Source: Brevibacillus sp051967035
GTDB lineage: Bacteria > Bacillota > Bacilli > Brevibacillales > Brevibacillaceae
Assembly: GCF_051967035.1 (NCBI RefSeq)
Contig: NZ_JBQCKK010000006.1
Span: 1-64,000 of the forward strand
Direction: 5' to 3'
DNA: 64,000 nucleotides
Below the pieces are notes generated by a model, which made no database searches, was not told the origin of the DNA, and was given only the letters and a program-made list of their open reading frames with translations. The translations under genes were made by a program, and so were the position numbers. Shown in pieces: positions 1-7,338 of this stretch. Numbering within the stretch: position 1 is the stretch's first letter; every line of letters starts with the position of its first letter.

Positions 1-8
1 TAAAAATA

Positions 9-70
9 CACCCCCTAAAATTTTCATCGGATAACCACAAGGGTTTTTCCAATGTCTACTTTAAGGGGTG
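9..70 (-). terminator. possible long-loop terminator after korB
   Basis: Positions 60-70 and 9-20 can pair as an 11-bp stem (one G-U pair) around a loop of about 39 nt. The minus-strand transcript then reads TATTTTTA at positions 8-1. The long loop makes this a weak terminator candidate, but it lies just where the korA-korB transcript should end. Confidence 0.35.
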
Positions 71-105
71 CACTTCAGGTCGGAGAGGTTTTTTTCATCG
101 AAACC

Positions 106-972
106 TTATGCAAATTCTGCAACCAGTTTGTCGAAGTCTTCTTGGGACAGACGGATGTCTTGGTTCGCCAAGCCTTCTTCTTTGAAGCCTTTTACGAGCG
201 CTTCGTACGGTTTTTGCTCGGTATTTTGATAGATCAGACCGGTAATCAGGCCTTTGTACTGCATGGAAGTAGACATCGCTTTGATGCGGTCATGCGGATC
301 GTAGCCTTCGATGGTGTCTACCGGCACGATGTTCTCCTTGAACCAGTCGTAGGTGTTCACTTTGTTGTAGGTAACACAAGGGCTGAATACGTTGATCAGG
401 GAGAAGCCTTCGTGTTTGATTCCTTTTTCGATCAGCTCCGTCAAGCCTTTCAGGTCGCTGGAGAACGATTGGGCAACGAAGGTTGCACCAACAGACAGCG
501 CCAACTCCACTGGAGTGATGGAGGACTCGATGGAACCTTGCGGCGTAGACTTGGTCACGAAACCAGTCGCGGAACGCGGGGAGGTTTGACCTTTTGTCAG
601 ACCGTAAATTTGGTTGTCCATCACGATGTAGGTGATGTTCATGTTGCGACGGATCGCGTGAACGGTATGACCCATCCCGATCGCGAATCCATCCCCGTCA
701 CCGCCAGCCGCGATAACAGTCAGCTCGCGGTTTGCCATTTTCACACCTTGTGCGATTGGCAGGGCACGTCCGTGAATACCGTGGAAACCATAGCAGTTGA
801 TGTAGCCGGAAATACGCCCGGAACACCCGATACCAGAAATAACCGCCAGATTCTCAGGCTCCAGACCTACGTTCGCTGCGGCGCGTTGAATCGCCGCCTG
901 GATGGAGAAGTCTCCACAGCCTGGGCACCAGTTAGGCTTTACGTTATTTCGAAACTCTTTCATAGTCGCCAT
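106..972 (-). CDS. korB: 2-oxoacid:ferredoxin oxidoreductase, beta subunit
   Basis: The 288-residue subunit binds thiamine pyrophosphate and decarboxylates a 2-oxoacid (2-oxoglutarate or pyruvate type), passing electrons to ferredoxin. Visible features are the GDGDG TPP/Mg motif near residue 91, followed by the NQIYGLTKGQ segment. Four cysteines (about 16, 19, 50 and 200) fit the proximal [4Fe-4S] ligands of this family. It overlaps the end of korA by 29 bases, so the two are translationally coupled. A GGAG lies 10 nt before the ATG at 972; a second ATG at 963 is possible. Substrate specificity cannot be read from sequence alone. KorB is the usual name in aerobic Firmicutes with this two-gene layout. 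Confidence 0.93.
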   Translation of the reverse strand: MATMKEFRNNVKPNWCPGCGDFSIQAAIQRAAANVGLEPENLAVISGIGCSGRISGYINCYGFHGIHGRALPIAQGVKMANRELTVIAAGGDGDGFAIGMGHTVHAIRRNMNITYIVMDNQIYGLTKGQTSPRSATGFVTKSTPQGSIESSITPVELALSVGATFVAQSFSSDLKGLTELIEKGIKHEGFSLINVFSPCVTYNKVNTYDWFKENIVPVDTIEGYDPHDRIKAMSTSMQYKGLITGLIYQNTEQKPYEALVKGFKEEGLANQDIRLSQEDFDKLVAEFA

Positions 973-2722
973 GTTTTACCAGCTCCTTCACTTCAGCATA
1001 GATTTCCTTCGGCAGGAATGGGTTACCGTCATATTTCAGCACAGATTGGATTTTTTCAGCGCTTCCTACGTGTTGTTTGATGAGGTTCGTAACTTGTGCC
1101 TGGATGTTATGCTCAACAACAATCACTTTTTTCGCTTTGTCCACAAGTGCTTTGATTTGTTCGGTCGGGAATGGATGCAGCAAACGGATTTGTGCATGGT
1201 TGACCTTGATTCCCTCTTTTTCCAGACGGCCTTTTGCTTCTTGAATCGTACCGATGGTGGAGTTGATTCCCACTACCAGAACATCCGCATCAGCATGAGG
1301 AGCATCGACTGCTACAGGGTTTTTGAACGTTTTCAGAATGCCATCCAGTTTGCGCATACGTTTATCCATTTGTTGGATACGGTTAGCAGCATTCTCGGAA
1401 GGACGGCCGGTTTGATCGTGCTCAACCCCTGTTACGTGGTGCAAACCGTATTTTTGACCAGGAATCACGCGTGGAGAAATACCATCTTCGGTTACTTCAT
1501 AGCGCTTGAACAGGTCGTTTTGCTCTTTTTCCGGCAATTCTTGTCCAGCGAGCAACTTCCCGCGACGGATTTCTACTTTGCTGTAGTCAAATGGCGTAAC
1601 GGTTTGTTTGCCCAAGGAAAGGGTCAGGTCGGTCATGAGAATAACTGGAAGCTGATATTCTTCCGCAATGTTAAACGCTTCAACCGTATCATAGAAGCAC
1701 TCTTCTACGGTGCTTGGCGTGATGACGACTTTTGGAATGTCGCCGTGTGTACCATAAATCATCGCATTCACGTCGGATTGCTCGATTTTGGTCGGCATAC
1801 CGGTGGATGGGCCGCCACGCTGGGTGTTTACGATCACAACCGGCGTTTCCGTAATACCCGCCAGACCGATTGCTTCCATCATCAGAGACAGACCAGGACC
1901 TGCAGAAGCTGTCATGGAACGCGCCCCTGCGTAGTTAGCGCCGATTGCCATCGTAATCGCAGCGATCTCATCTTCTGTCTGGATAACGGTTCCGCCGAAT
2001 TTCGGCAGTTTTTTAATCAGGTATTCCATCACTTCGGAAGCAGGTGTGATCGGATAAGCTGGCATGAAGCGGCAGCCTGCTGCTACAGCACCCAAAGCGA
2101 TCGCATCGTTCCCGATCATAAACAGTTGTTTTTGCGGGTCAGCCTTTTCCATTTGGAACTCAGGCAGTTGGCCGCCTGTCAGTTCATTTACATAATCAAA
2201 ACCGCGGCGAATGGCTTCCATGTTCTTTTCGACCACTTTTTCGCCTTTGCGGAGAAACATATCTTCAACGATAGCTCGGTAACTTTCCACTGGAATGCCG
2301 AGGATTGCACTGGACGCACCAATCGACACCATGTTTTTCATCAGGGAAGTTCCCAGTTCATCAGCGATCTCAGTTAGTGGTACAGTGAAGAAGCGAACTG
2401 GCTTCAACCCGTCCGGCAACTTTGGATTGAATTTCGCATCAGCAATAATGATGCCACCTTCGCGAAGCTCATGCGCGTTAAAATCGATTGTCTCCTGGTC
2501 AAATGCTACGAGAATGTCCAGATCGTCGGAGATCGCACGCATTGGCGTTGTACTCACGCGAATCTTGTTGTTCGTGTGTCCACCCTTGATACGGGAAGAG
2601 AAGTGACGATAGCTGTACAGATGGTAACCCATCCGGTTCATCGCCATCGAGAAAATTTCACCGGTACTCTCGATGCCTTCCCCTTGCTGTCCTCCAACTT
2701 TCCAGGAAAGTTGACTAATCAT
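944..2722 (-). CDS. korA: 2-oxoacid:ferredoxin oxidoreductase, fused gamma-alpha subunit
   Basis: This 592-residue protein is the partner of KorB. Residues 1 to about 190 form the gamma domain, with the GGQQGEG nucleotide-binding-like start. From about residue 200 the alpha (pyrimidine-binding) domain follows, with the FMPAYPITPASE segment typical of 2-oxoacid:acceptor oxidoreductases. The gamma-alpha fusion is the standard form of the two-subunit enzymes. The C-terminal third carries the transketolase C-like domain. An AAAGGGTGG Shine-Dalgarno precedes the ATG. It is first in a two-gene operon with its own promoter region (see 2723-3450). In a TCA-cycle organism it offers a ferredoxin-linked route between 2-oxoglutarate and succinyl-CoA. 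Confidence 0.94.
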   Translation of the reverse strand: MISQLSWKVGGQQGEGIESTGEIFSMAMNRMGYHLYSYRHFSSRIKGGHTNNKIRVSTTPMRAISDDLDILVAFDQETIDFNAHELREGGIIIADAKFNPKLPDGLKPVRFFTVPLTEIADELGTSLMKNMVSIGASSAILGIPVESYRAIVEDMFLRKGEKVVEKNMEAIRRGFDYVNELTGGQLPEFQMEKADPQKQLFMIGNDAIALGAVAAGCRFMPAYPITPASEVMEYLIKKLPKFGGTVIQTEDEIAAITMAIGANYAGARSMTASAGPGLSLMMEAIGLAGITETPVVIVNTQRGGPSTGMPTKIEQSDVNAMIYGTHGDIPKVVITPSTVEECFYDTVEAFNIAEEYQLPVILMTDLTLSLGKQTVTPFDYSKVEIRRGKLLAGQELPEKEQNDLFKRYEVTEDGISPRVIPGQKYGLHHVTGVEHDQTGRPSENAANRIQQMDKRMRKLDGILKTFKNPVAVDAPHADADVLVVGINSTIGTIQEAKGRLEKEGIKVNHAQIRLLHPFPTEQIKALVDKAKKVIVVEHNIQAQVTNLIKQHVGSAEKIQSVLKYDGNPFLPKEIYAEVKELVKHGDYERVSK

Positions 2723-2761
2723 TCAGATTCCACCCTTTCAGTGACTGTGAGCAAGCTGCCC

Positions 2762-2788
2762 ATCTTATCGGAGAAAGATTGATAAGAT
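2762..2788 (-). promoter_or_regulatory. inverted repeat in the korA leader
   Basis: ATCTTATC (2781-2788 on the minus strand) and its complement GATAAGAT (2762-2769) form an 8-bp perfect repeat around an 11-nt spacer. It lies about 40 bases before the korA ATG, downstream of the promoter. It could be a repressor operator or an mRNA hairpin; it has no T-tract, so it is not a terminator. Confidence 0.5.
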
Positions 2789-2911
2789 GTGACAATTCTG
2801 TGCATAGACAGTAACAATTGTAGTCCTGTCCCTGTCAAATTGCAAGTGCTTTTACTCCACTTACTTTTGACCTGAATTTTAATGTTGAACTTGGTACATT
2901 AATATCCTCAT

Positions 2912-2942
2912 GTATTATTGTAGCACGTTTCCGAAAACACGC
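2912..2942 (-). promoter_or_regulatory. extended -10 sigma-A promoter, korA-korB
   Basis: TTGCGT, a 16-bp spacer and TACAAT preceded by TGC (extended -10) read toward korA. A second, poorer candidate (TTGACA with no well-spaced -10) lies nearer the gene at about 2840. The 5' leader would be about 180 nt and includes the 2762-2788 inverted repeat. Confidence 0.5.
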
Positions 2943-2984
2943 AACCAGTTTCCTTGCACAATTTGCATTGCTTTCGCCGCTTTT

Positions 2985-3107
2985 TCATCTCTGGGCAGCG
3001 CTTATCGCAACCGGGAATGCCTCGCTGCTTCTACAAACAGAATAGCCCCTTTCTTCTCCTTTCATACGCGCTCGTCCCAATCCGCTCTGGTGCAAATCGG
3101 GCGGCAT
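2985..3107 (-). CDS. possible 40-residue protein, unknown
   Basis: The ATG at 3107 is preceded by AAGGGGGG at 9-nt spacing. It opens a 40-codon frame beginning MPPDLHQSGLGR and ending with TGA at 2985. I do not recognise the product; it is basic, has one cysteine and no membrane segment. About 55 bases upstream is a near-consensus sigma-G-type promoter (3163-3192), which is the only reason to take so short a frame seriously. No terminator follows before the korA promoter. It may well be accidental. Confidence 0.22.
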   Translation of the reverse strand: MPPDLHQSGLGRARMKGEERGYSVCRSSEAFPVAISAAQR

Positions 3108-3162
3108 AGCTTCGCGCCCCCCTTCTCCTCACACCTCTCGCTCATTCTCGTCTTTTCTAGTA

Positions 3163-3192
3163 TCGTATGAACGCACCGATCATCCGGCATGC
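3163..3192 (-). promoter_or_regulatory. sigma-G-type promoter candidate
   Basis: GCATG, an 18-bp spacer and CATACGA resemble the forespore sigma-G pattern (GHATR, 17-18, CATNHTA) with one mismatch in the -10. It reads toward the 40-codon ORF at 2985-3107 and then korA. The same spacing and -35 occur in the tepA promoter at 28974-29003. Confidence 0.3.
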
Positions 3193-3394
3193 GAACGGGA
3201 GCAAAACAGGCAAGCACCTGTCTGTCTATCCGATTCCCTCTTTCGCAGTCCGGAAAACCTGCTTGTCGCGCATCGTCTTTTCTATGAAGAAGAAAACAAG
3301 GAGCCACGCGTCGGCTTTGGGAAAGCTGGTCCACTCCGGCACCAGCCGCTTCCCAGCTTTTCGCGCCCCGCGTGTGGCCGCCTTTTTTACACAC

Positions 3395-3426
3395 GAAAAA
3401 ACCTGTTCATTCTTCGAACAAACAGG
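3395..3426 (-). terminator. spoVS terminator
   Basis: On the minus strand a CCTGTT...AACAGG stem, with the loop and flank rich in GTTC/GAAC pairs, is followed directly by TTTTTTCG. It starts about 25 nt after the spoVS stop codon. Confidence 0.85.
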
Positions 3427-3450
3427 CAGGCGATTCGTTTGCAGCTTTTA

Positions 3451-3711
3451 TTATCTGGGTTCTACGATTAGCTTGATTGCTGTACGCTCTTCTCCATCAA
3501 TCACGATGTCCGTAAAGGCTGGAATACAAATGAGGTCAACACCACTCGGCGCTACGAACCCTCGTGCGATTGCTACGGCCTTCACAGCTTGATTAAGCGC
3601 CCCAGCGCCAATGGCTTGGATTTCGGCTGCACCGCGTTCCCGCAGAACGCCGGCAAGGGCACCAGCAACGGAATTGGGGTTAGACTTTGCTGAAACTTTT
3701 AATACTTCCAT
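3451..3711 (-). CDS. spoVS: stage V sporulation protein S
   Basis: At 86 residues this is the usual SpoVS length and is nearly the family consensus (MEVLKVSAKSNPNSVAGAL start, then an Alba-like fold). In B. subtilis SpoVS is needed for stage V progression (coat assembly, heat resistance) and influences septation; the biochemical role is unclear, but the Alba-like fold suggests nucleic-acid binding. GGGAGG precedes the ATG. It stands alone, with a sigma-H-type promoter upstream (3759-3787) and a terminator downstream, matching the known early-sporulation expression of the B. subtilis gene. Confidence 0.97.
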   Translation of the reverse strand: MEVLKVSAKSNPNSVAGALAGVLRERGAAEIQAIGAGALNQAVKAVAIARGFVAPSGVDLICIPAFTDIVIDGEERTAIKLIVEPR

Positions 3712-3758
3712 CCTTTTTGAACCTCCCGTCTGATAGGAATCCTGTCATCATTAGAATG

Positions 3759-3787
3759 ATATTCGCATAACCCCTAAAAATTCCTCC
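3759..3787 (-). promoter_or_regulatory. sigma-H-type promoter of spoVS
   Basis: GGAGGAATT, an 11-bp spacer and TGCGAATAT match the sigma-H pattern (RNAGGAWWW, 11-12, RNNGAATWW) at all but one defined position. It is about 50 bases before the spoVS start. B. subtilis spoVS is transcribed by sigma-H, so the match is expected. Confidence 0.72.
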
Positions 3788-3829
3788 TAACCCACTTGAA
3801 AGATTCAAAAAATTCTAATCTTATGTCCA

Positions 3830-4624
3830 TTATTCCATAAACGGATGGTCTTCGTCAATTCTGATTCGCTCCAATTTTTTCGCATGCCCCGTGGCCTTGT
3901 CGAGCGTAATCAGGACGGCGTTCAACTGCGCAGGATCAGGCGCTACTTCAAAACGGACAGGCAGCTGAGTCAAAAATTTGCGGATGACCGCCTCGCGTTC
4001 CATCCCGAGAATGCCATTGCGCGGACCGCACATTCCCACATCGCACAAAAATCCGGTCCCTTGTGGCAAAATCCGTTCATCCGCGGTCTGGACGTGCGTG
4101 TGTGTACCGACTACAGCCGTGACGCGTCCGTCGAGATACCAGGCCATTGCCTGTTTCTCGGATGTGGCTTCGGCATGGAAGTCGACAAAAATCAGCTTCG
4201 TGCGCTTACGGGCCTGTTCCACCAGTTTGTCGGCCATCTGGAATGGGCAGTCGAGCGGCGGAAGAAACGTTCTTCCCATCAAGTTGATGACAGCCAGCTC
4301 TCCTTCCGGCTGCTTGATGTATGTAATGCCTTTGCCTGGCGCTCCCGCAGGAAAATTCGCCGGACGAATCAGCCGCGGCTCCCCGTCGATAAAATCGAAA
4401 ATCTCCCGCTGGTCCCACGCATGGTTTCCCAGCGTAATCGCCTGAACACCGATCTCGAACAGCTCTTTGGTGATCTTCTCGGTAATCCCTCGGCCATGCG
4501 CCGCATTTTCCCCGTTGGCGACAAGAAACGTCGGGTTGTATTTTCTTTTCAGCAGCGGCAAGTACGTTTTGACGATTTCCCTGCCGGGCGATCCCATAAT
4601 GTCTCCGATAAACAAAAGCTTCAT
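3830..4624 (-). CDS. ymdB: metallophosphoesterase YmdB (TIGR00282 family)
   Basis: This 264-residue calcineurin-like phosphoesterase has the family's metal-binding motifs in order: FIGDIMGSPGR (about residue 5), NGENAAHGRG (about 37), GNHAWDQ (about 66), DFHAE (about 148) and GTHTHVQ (about 174). In B. subtilis YmdB has cyclic-nucleotide phosphodiesterase activity and influences the switch between motility and biofilm. The gene order rny-ymdB-spoVS is conserved with B. subtilis. GAGGTG precedes the ATG. A strong terminator separates it from rny, and a TATACT -10-like element lies about 20 bases before the Shine-Dalgarno, so it probably has its own promoter. Confidence 0.95.
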   Translation of the reverse strand: MKLLFIGDIMGSPGREIVKTYLPLLKRKYNPTFLVANGENAAHGRGITEKITKELFEIGVQAITLGNHAWDQREIFDFIDGEPRLIRPANFPAGAPGKGITYIKQPEGELAVINLMGRTFLPPLDCPFQMADKLVEQARKRTKLIFVDFHAEATSEKQAMAWYLDGRVTAVVGTHTHVQTADERILPQGTGFLCDVGMCGPRNGILGMEREAVIRKFLTQLPVRFEVAPDPAQLNAVLITLDKATGHAKKLERIRIDEDHPFME

Positions 4625-4644
4625 GTACGATTCACCTCATTGCT

Positions 4645-4673
4645 AGTATACACAACTGCTTTGCGATTAGAAA
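4645..4673 (-). promoter_or_regulatory. weak promoter candidate for ymdB
   Basis: TTCTAA, 17 bp and TATACT lie between the rny terminator and the ymdB Shine-Dalgarno. The -10 is good and the -35 poor. Its position after a terminator is the main support. Confidence 0.4.
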
Positions 4674-4713
4674 ACGTGGCTGCCACGCTTATTGGCGGAG
4701 CCCTCATCTGTAG

Positions 4714-4750
4714 CAGAAAAAAAGTAAAGTGGCCGTCAGCCACTTTACTT
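4714..4750 (-). terminator. rny terminator overlapping the stop codon
   Basis: AAGTAAAGTGGC, a TGAC loop and GCCACTTTACTT form a long perfect stem followed by a run of T. The rny TAA (4745-4747) lies inside the ascending arm, so the last codons of rny are part of the hairpin. Confidence 0.92.
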
Positions 4751-6286
4751 TGCATACTCGACCGCCCTTGTTTCACGAATGACTGTCACTTTGATGTGAC
4801 CAGGGTAGTCCAGTTCATTTTCGATTCGCTTCGTAATCTCCCGTGCCAGACGGGTAGCTTCCGCATCATCAATCTTGTCAGGTTGAACCATTACGCGAAT
4901 TTCACGTCCTGCTTGAATCGCATAAGACTTTTCTACGCCATCGAACGACTCAGAGATTTCTTCGAGTTTCTCCAAACGTCGGATATAGGTTTCCAAGGTC
5001 TCACGGCGTGCTCCCGGGCGTGCTGCAGACAGCGCATCTGCCGCTCCCACGAGCATAGCAATGACGGAAGTTGGTTCGGTATCACCGTGATGAGAAGCAA
5101 TACTGTTGACAACCACGTGATGCTCGTTGTATTTCTTGGCCAGCTCCACACCGATCTCCACGTGGGAGCCTTCGACTTCATGGTCAATCGCTTTTCCGAT
5201 ATCATGCAGAAGTCCTGCACGTTTGGCCAGCTTCACATCTTCTTTCAGTTCGGCTGCCATCAAGCCGGCAAGATGAGCCACTTCCATCGAGTGCTTCAAC
5301 ACGTTCTGACCATAGCTGGTACGGTAACGCAGTCGTCCCAAAATCTTGATCAGGTCCGGATGCAAGCCGTGCACACCGGTTTCAAATGTCGCTTGCTCTC
5401 CGTATTCCCGGATTCGCTCGTCTACTTCCCGGCGTGCTTTTTCCACCATTTCTTCGATACGAGCAGGGTGGATACGACCATCCGCTACGAGCTTATCAAG
5501 CGCTGTTTTGGCGATTTCCCGGCGGACCGGATCAAAGCCAGACAGGATGACGGCTTCTGGTGTGTCGTCGATAATCAGATCGATACCGGTTAACGTCTCA
5601 AGCGCGCGAATGTTTCGGCCTTCCCGTCCGATAATCCGGCCCTTCATCTCATCGTTTGGCAACGTCACGACAGAAACGGTGGTTTCTGCGACGTGATCGG
5701 CTGCACAGCGTTGAATGGAGGTGGTAATGATTTCGCGAGCACGCTTGTCCGCCTCTTCCTTGGCTTGCGTCTCTATTTCTTTAATCATGACGGCCATTTC
5801 GTGGCGAACGGTATTTTCCACATCGGTCAGAATGATCGTTTTGGCCTCATCCTGCGTCAACCCGGAAATGCGCTCCAGCTCGGAAACTTGTTCTTTATAT
5901 AAGTGCTCTACCTTGCTTTGCAATTCTGCGATGGTACGGTCGCGCTCAGCCAGTTCTTCCTCTTTGCGCTCCAACTGTTCCATCTTGCGGTCCAGCGTCT
6001 CCTCTTTTTGAAGAATACGCCGTTCCTGACGCTGGATCTCGTTGCGTCTCTCACGCAACTCGATTTCTGCTTCGGAACGAAGCTTGAACACCTCATCCTT
6101 CGCTTCCAGCACCTTTTCCTTTTTAACGGCTTCGGCGTCCCGTTTCGCTTCCTCGACGATCTGGCGCGCAGCTTCCTCCGCACTGGAGATCTTTGCTTCC
6201 GCAATCGATTTGCGAATGAAGTAGCCAGCACCCAAGCCGATGAGCAGGGCGACGAGCACGATGACAACTGTTACAATTGGATCCAT
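4745..6286 (-). CDS. rny: ribonuclease Y
   Basis: This 513-residue membrane-anchored endoribonuclease starts bulk mRNA turnover in Firmicutes. Domains in order: one N-terminal membrane helix (about residues 4-24), a long charged coiled coil (about 30-180), a KH RNA-binding domain with GRIIGREGRN (about 215-270), and an HD hydrolase domain with HSMEVAHLAG and the LLHDIGKAID HD motif (about 330-430). Length equals the family norm. The Shine-Dalgarno GGAGGTG is unusually far (about 14 nt) from the ATG, but no in-frame alternative start exists. A 280-bp leader with a hairpin separates it from recX. Confidence 0.98.
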   Translation of the reverse strand: MDPIVTVVIVLVALLIGLGAGYFIRKSIAEAKISSAEEAARQIVEEAKRDAEAVKKEKVLEAKDEVFKLRSEAEIELRERRNEIQRQERRILQKEETLDRKMEQLERKEEELAERDRTIAELQSKVEHLYKEQVSELERISGLTQDEAKTIILTDVENTVRHEMAVMIKEIETQAKEEADKRAREIITTSIQRCAADHVAETTVSVVTLPNDEMKGRIIGREGRNIRALETLTGIDLIIDDTPEAVILSGFDPVRREIAKTALDKLVADGRIHPARIEEMVEKARREVDERIREYGEQATFETGVHGLHPDLIKILGRLRYRTSYGQNVLKHSMEVAHLAGLMAAELKEDVKLAKRAGLLHDIGKAIDHEVEGSHVEIGVELAKKYNEHHVVVNSIASHHGDTEPTSVIAMLVGAADALSAARPGARRETLETYIRRLEKLEEISESFDGVEKSYAIQAGREIRVMVQPDKIDDAEATRLAREITKRIENELDYPGHIKVTVIRETRAVEYAK

Positions 6287-6566
6287 AGGCTTTTTCGTTT
6301 CACCTCCTTATGGTAAAAAATCTCCCCGCTTTCCAAGCATTCGTTTTTCATGGAGTGTCGCTTTCGTTTTGCTCTCGCATTCGAACTTTCCCTAAAAAAC
6401 AAGACCGATTTTACTCGGTCCGCTGAATCCGTACAGCTATCGCACGGTTGTTCAGTTGTTTCATAGGCAACGAGTGAGCAAAGCGCAAAAAGTTATGATA
6501 CACCAAGTAAATACAAACCTATTTTATTATTTGTGAACAAGAATTGTCAAGATCATGCAAATAGAG
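6287..6566 (-). other. recX-rny intergenic leader
   Basis: 280 bases without a gene. It contains an intrinsic terminator (6394-6420) about 150 nt after the recX stop and a further about 95 nt before the rny Shine-Dalgarno. AT-rich DNA with several weak -10-like hexamers lies at about 6490-6540, but no pair with a good -35 stands out. If a promoter lies there, the 6394-6420 hairpin would act as an attenuator for rny rather than as a recX terminator. Confidence 0.6.
6394..6420 (-). terminator. recX terminator or rny attenuator
   Basis: GACCGA, a GTAAAA loop and TCGGTC form a 6-bp stem followed by TTGTTTTTT. It is positioned in the middle of the recX-rny gap. Confidence 0.75.
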
Positions 6567-7214
6567 TCAATGCTCTCCATCCCTTCTCTGGCGCAATTCT
6601 CCCCGAATCTGCTGGACGATGGAATGCGAGAAGCCTTTGCGCATCAGCATGGCCAAGAGTTTTCTCTCCTCGTCAGGAGTCGGCGCGCCCTCGATGCGGC
6701 GCGCTTTCTTCTCTACCAAAGCACGCGCCGCTTCCAGTTCAGCCTCTCTGGAAACGCCCTGCACAGCATCCTCTGCGATCGCCTTGTCCACGCCGCGCTG
6801 CGCCAGCTCCATCCGCAGCATGTACGAGCTTCGCGGCTTCAGCCGCAGTCTCTCCTCCACCCATTGCTTGGCAAACGCTTCATCGTCTATGTATCCCTGC
6901 TCCTCGCAGCGCTGGCAGACTTCATCCGCAACCTGGGCGTCGAAACCTTTTTCCAGCAAGTACGCGTGCAGTTGATGACGCGTACGCGGGCGTATCCCCA
7001 AATACTTCAACGCACCCAGATACGCCTTGTGCTTCTCTTCTGCGGCCAGCACCTCGCGATAAAATGCTTCGTCCACCTGCGTACCTTTCAACAGGCTGTA
7101 CTTTACCAGTATGTCTTCATGTACCGTAAACGCATACTCTCCGTCCACATCTATATGGTAACGCTGCTTTTGCTTGTGATCGCGGTGAACGGCAGTGATT
7201 GGGCCGCCCTTCAT
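6567..7214 (-). CDS. recX: recombination regulator RecX
   Basis: RecX binds RecA filaments and modulates their extension. This 215-residue protein shows the three-helix RecX repeats in the C-terminal two thirds, starting around GIRPRTRHQLHAYLLEKGF and again near PRSSYMLRMELAQRG. AGGAG lies 9 nt before the ATG. It follows recA directly (125-bp gap containing a recA terminator hairpin), so expression by readthrough from the LexA-controlled recA promoter is likely. Length is within the family range, although B. subtilis RecX is longer (about 264). Confidence 0.92.
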   Translation of the reverse strand: MKGGPITAVHRDHKQKQRYHIDVDGEYAFTVHEDILVKYSLLKGTQVDEAFYREVLAAEEKHKAYLGALKYLGIRPRTRHQLHAYLLEKGFDAQVADEVCQRCEEQGYIDDEAFAKQWVEERLRLKPRSSYMLRMELAQRGVDKAIAEDAVQGVSREAELEAARALVEKKARRIEGAPTPDEERKLLAMLMRKGFSHSIVQQIRGELRQRRDGEH

Positions 7215-7298
7215 GGGCTCTCGCTCCTCTCCGACGCTTCCTTTTCAATGTGATAGAACCTGGCAAAACGGCATGGGCTGCAAACGTTTTTTACAGAA

Positions 7299-7325
7299 AA
7301 CAGCCTGTCTTATCGACAGGCTGTT
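7299..7325 (-). terminator. recA-recX hairpin, weak terminator
   Basis: AACAGCCTGTC, GATAA loop and GACAGGCTGTT make an 11-bp stem. The following TTCTGTAAAAAACG is T-poor, so it probably allows part of the transcription to continue into recX. Confidence 0.7.
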
Positions 7326-7338
7326 GACTTTTCGCTCA

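Larger units (their letters stand above)
2723..3450. other. 728-bp spoVS-korA intergenic region
   Basis: No well-supported gene is present. On the minus strand, in transcription order, it holds the spoVS terminator (3395-3426), a one-mismatch sigma-G-type promoter (3163-3192), a 40-codon ORF with a Shine-Dalgarno (2985-3107), an extended -10 promoter for korA (about 2912-2942) and an 8-bp inverted repeat close to the korA start (2762-2788). Longer reading frames here (3062-3394 minus, 3167-3592 plus) are Arg/Cys/Ser-rich, lack ribosome binding sites and look accidental. Confidence 0.6.

Noticed and set aside
52..1080. 342-codon frame on the plus strand over korB
   Set aside because: It mirrors korB; no Shine-Dalgarno, and the korB protein is unmistakable.
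2820..2850. TTGACA about 110 bases before korA with TACAAT 10 bases on
   Set aside because: The spacer is too short for sigma-A; the extended -10 promoter at 2912-2942 is better.
3062..3592. 110-codon minus-strand and 141-codon plus-strand frames downstream of spoVS
   Set aside because: They overlap each other and the spoVS terminator or gene, have no ribosome binding site and have unusual composition.
3845..5593. 582-codon plus-strand frame over ymdB and rny
   Set aside because: It runs across the 3' end of rny, a terminator and ymdB; it is a shadow of the minus-strand codons.
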